Assembly (NCBI RefSeq): GCF_900215315.1
Contig: NZ_OBEB01000003.1
Location: 372,001 to 436,000, forward strand
Direction: 5' to 3'
From: Arsukibacterium tuosuense
GTDB lineage: Bacteria; Pseudomonadota; Gammaproteobacteria; Enterobacterales; Alteromonadaceae
DNA: 64,000 bases
Positions 63,945 to 64,000 of the stretch are shown in pieces. Position 1 is the stretch's first letter. Each line of letters starts with the position of its first letter. Under the pieces are notes generated by a model. It was not told where the DNA came from and did no database searches. It was given only the letters and a program-made list of their open reading frames with translations. A program made the translations under genes and the position numbers.

Positions 63945-64000
63945 TAGACTTGTTGCTCCTGATACTGCTTAACTCGTTGTTCGCGGGCAATCGTTGCTTT
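63944..64000 (-). CDS. ccmD: C-terminal end of CcmD, cut by the window edge
   Basis: Eighteen codons plus TAA are visible, ending ...[13 protein letters not shown]. The basic, Gln-rich tail and the position directly before ccmE (TAATG overlap) fit CcmD, the small membrane protein that helps release holo-CcmE from the CcmABC complex. The membrane helix and start lie outside the window. Confidence 0.75.
   Translation of the reverse strand, partial: KATIAREQRVKQYQEQQV

Overview
The window looks like chromosomal DNA of a marine or aquatic gammaproteobacterium of the Alteromonadales type. Rheinheimera, Arsukibacterium or Alishewanella would fit by protein style and gene neighbourhoods, but this is inference because no search was run. 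It has moderate GC, dense coding, Shine-Dalgarno starts and many 4-nt ATGA/GTGA gene overlaps. I see no rRNA, tRNA, CRISPR array or prophage.

Left part (1-19.6 kb), mostly housekeeping and accessory genes: the end of a membrane protein gene; a MacAB-like efflux operon with its own LytS/LytTR two-component pair (228-5224); a higBA toxin-antitoxin pair; two rRNA methyltransferases of known type (RlmJ, RlmA) and a TrmH-like one; an S1/P1 nuclease; an isochorismatase-family hydrolase; an ECF sigma factor with a probable membrane anti-sigma partner next to a TonB-type protein; a YciU-like protein; a secreted subtilase with plant-type leucine-rich repeats, coupled to a serine beta-lactamase-fold hydrolase; a MAPEG protein; thymidine kinase; and a GAF-GGDEF diguanylate cyclase.

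Middle (19.6-58.2 kb), almost entirely minus strand: a large surface-polysaccharide (O-antigen or group-4-like capsule) locus. One edge carries the yjbEFGH/gfcABCD-type genes, a FlaA1/WbpM-type dehydratase, galU and ugd. The other edge carries wecB, a tviC/tviB pair (UDP-GlcNAc to UDP-GalNAcA), rmlC/rmlD, a giant SLBB export protein (WbfF/OtnA type), wzz and rmlB. Between them lie wzx, an EpsG/Wzy-type polymerase, six glycosyltransferases, an asparagine-synthetase-like ligase, a small phosphoglycosyl transferase and two further epimerases. rmlA is not in the window. A sulfate-activation block (cysC, SLC13 permease, cysN) sits inside the locus. It abuts a truncated gspE at what looks like a deletion junction that removed cysD and the start of cysN.

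Right edge (58.3-64 kb): mlaA and the cytochrome c maturation operon ccmD-E-F-G(dsbE)-H-I, read on the minus strand and running off the window.

The most unusual non-coding signal is a 'hairpin ladder' in the ugd-galU gap (26740-26932). It has nine GTGAC/GTCAC-type linkers at a period of about 23 nt. Each pair of linkers frames a different short stem with a tiny loop, so the structure is kept while the stem sequence changes. One isolated unit with the same geometry lies at 37531-37558. A second repeat family, built on AAAAAGGGTCAGAGTGA, surrounds a RAYT-type transposase and has supplied the last codons and stop of two genes. Other points of note are a hairpin that buries the tonB ribosome binding site, a start-less cysN, a frameshifted gene remnant beside wzx, and a 42-codon gene candidate in the polymerase operon.
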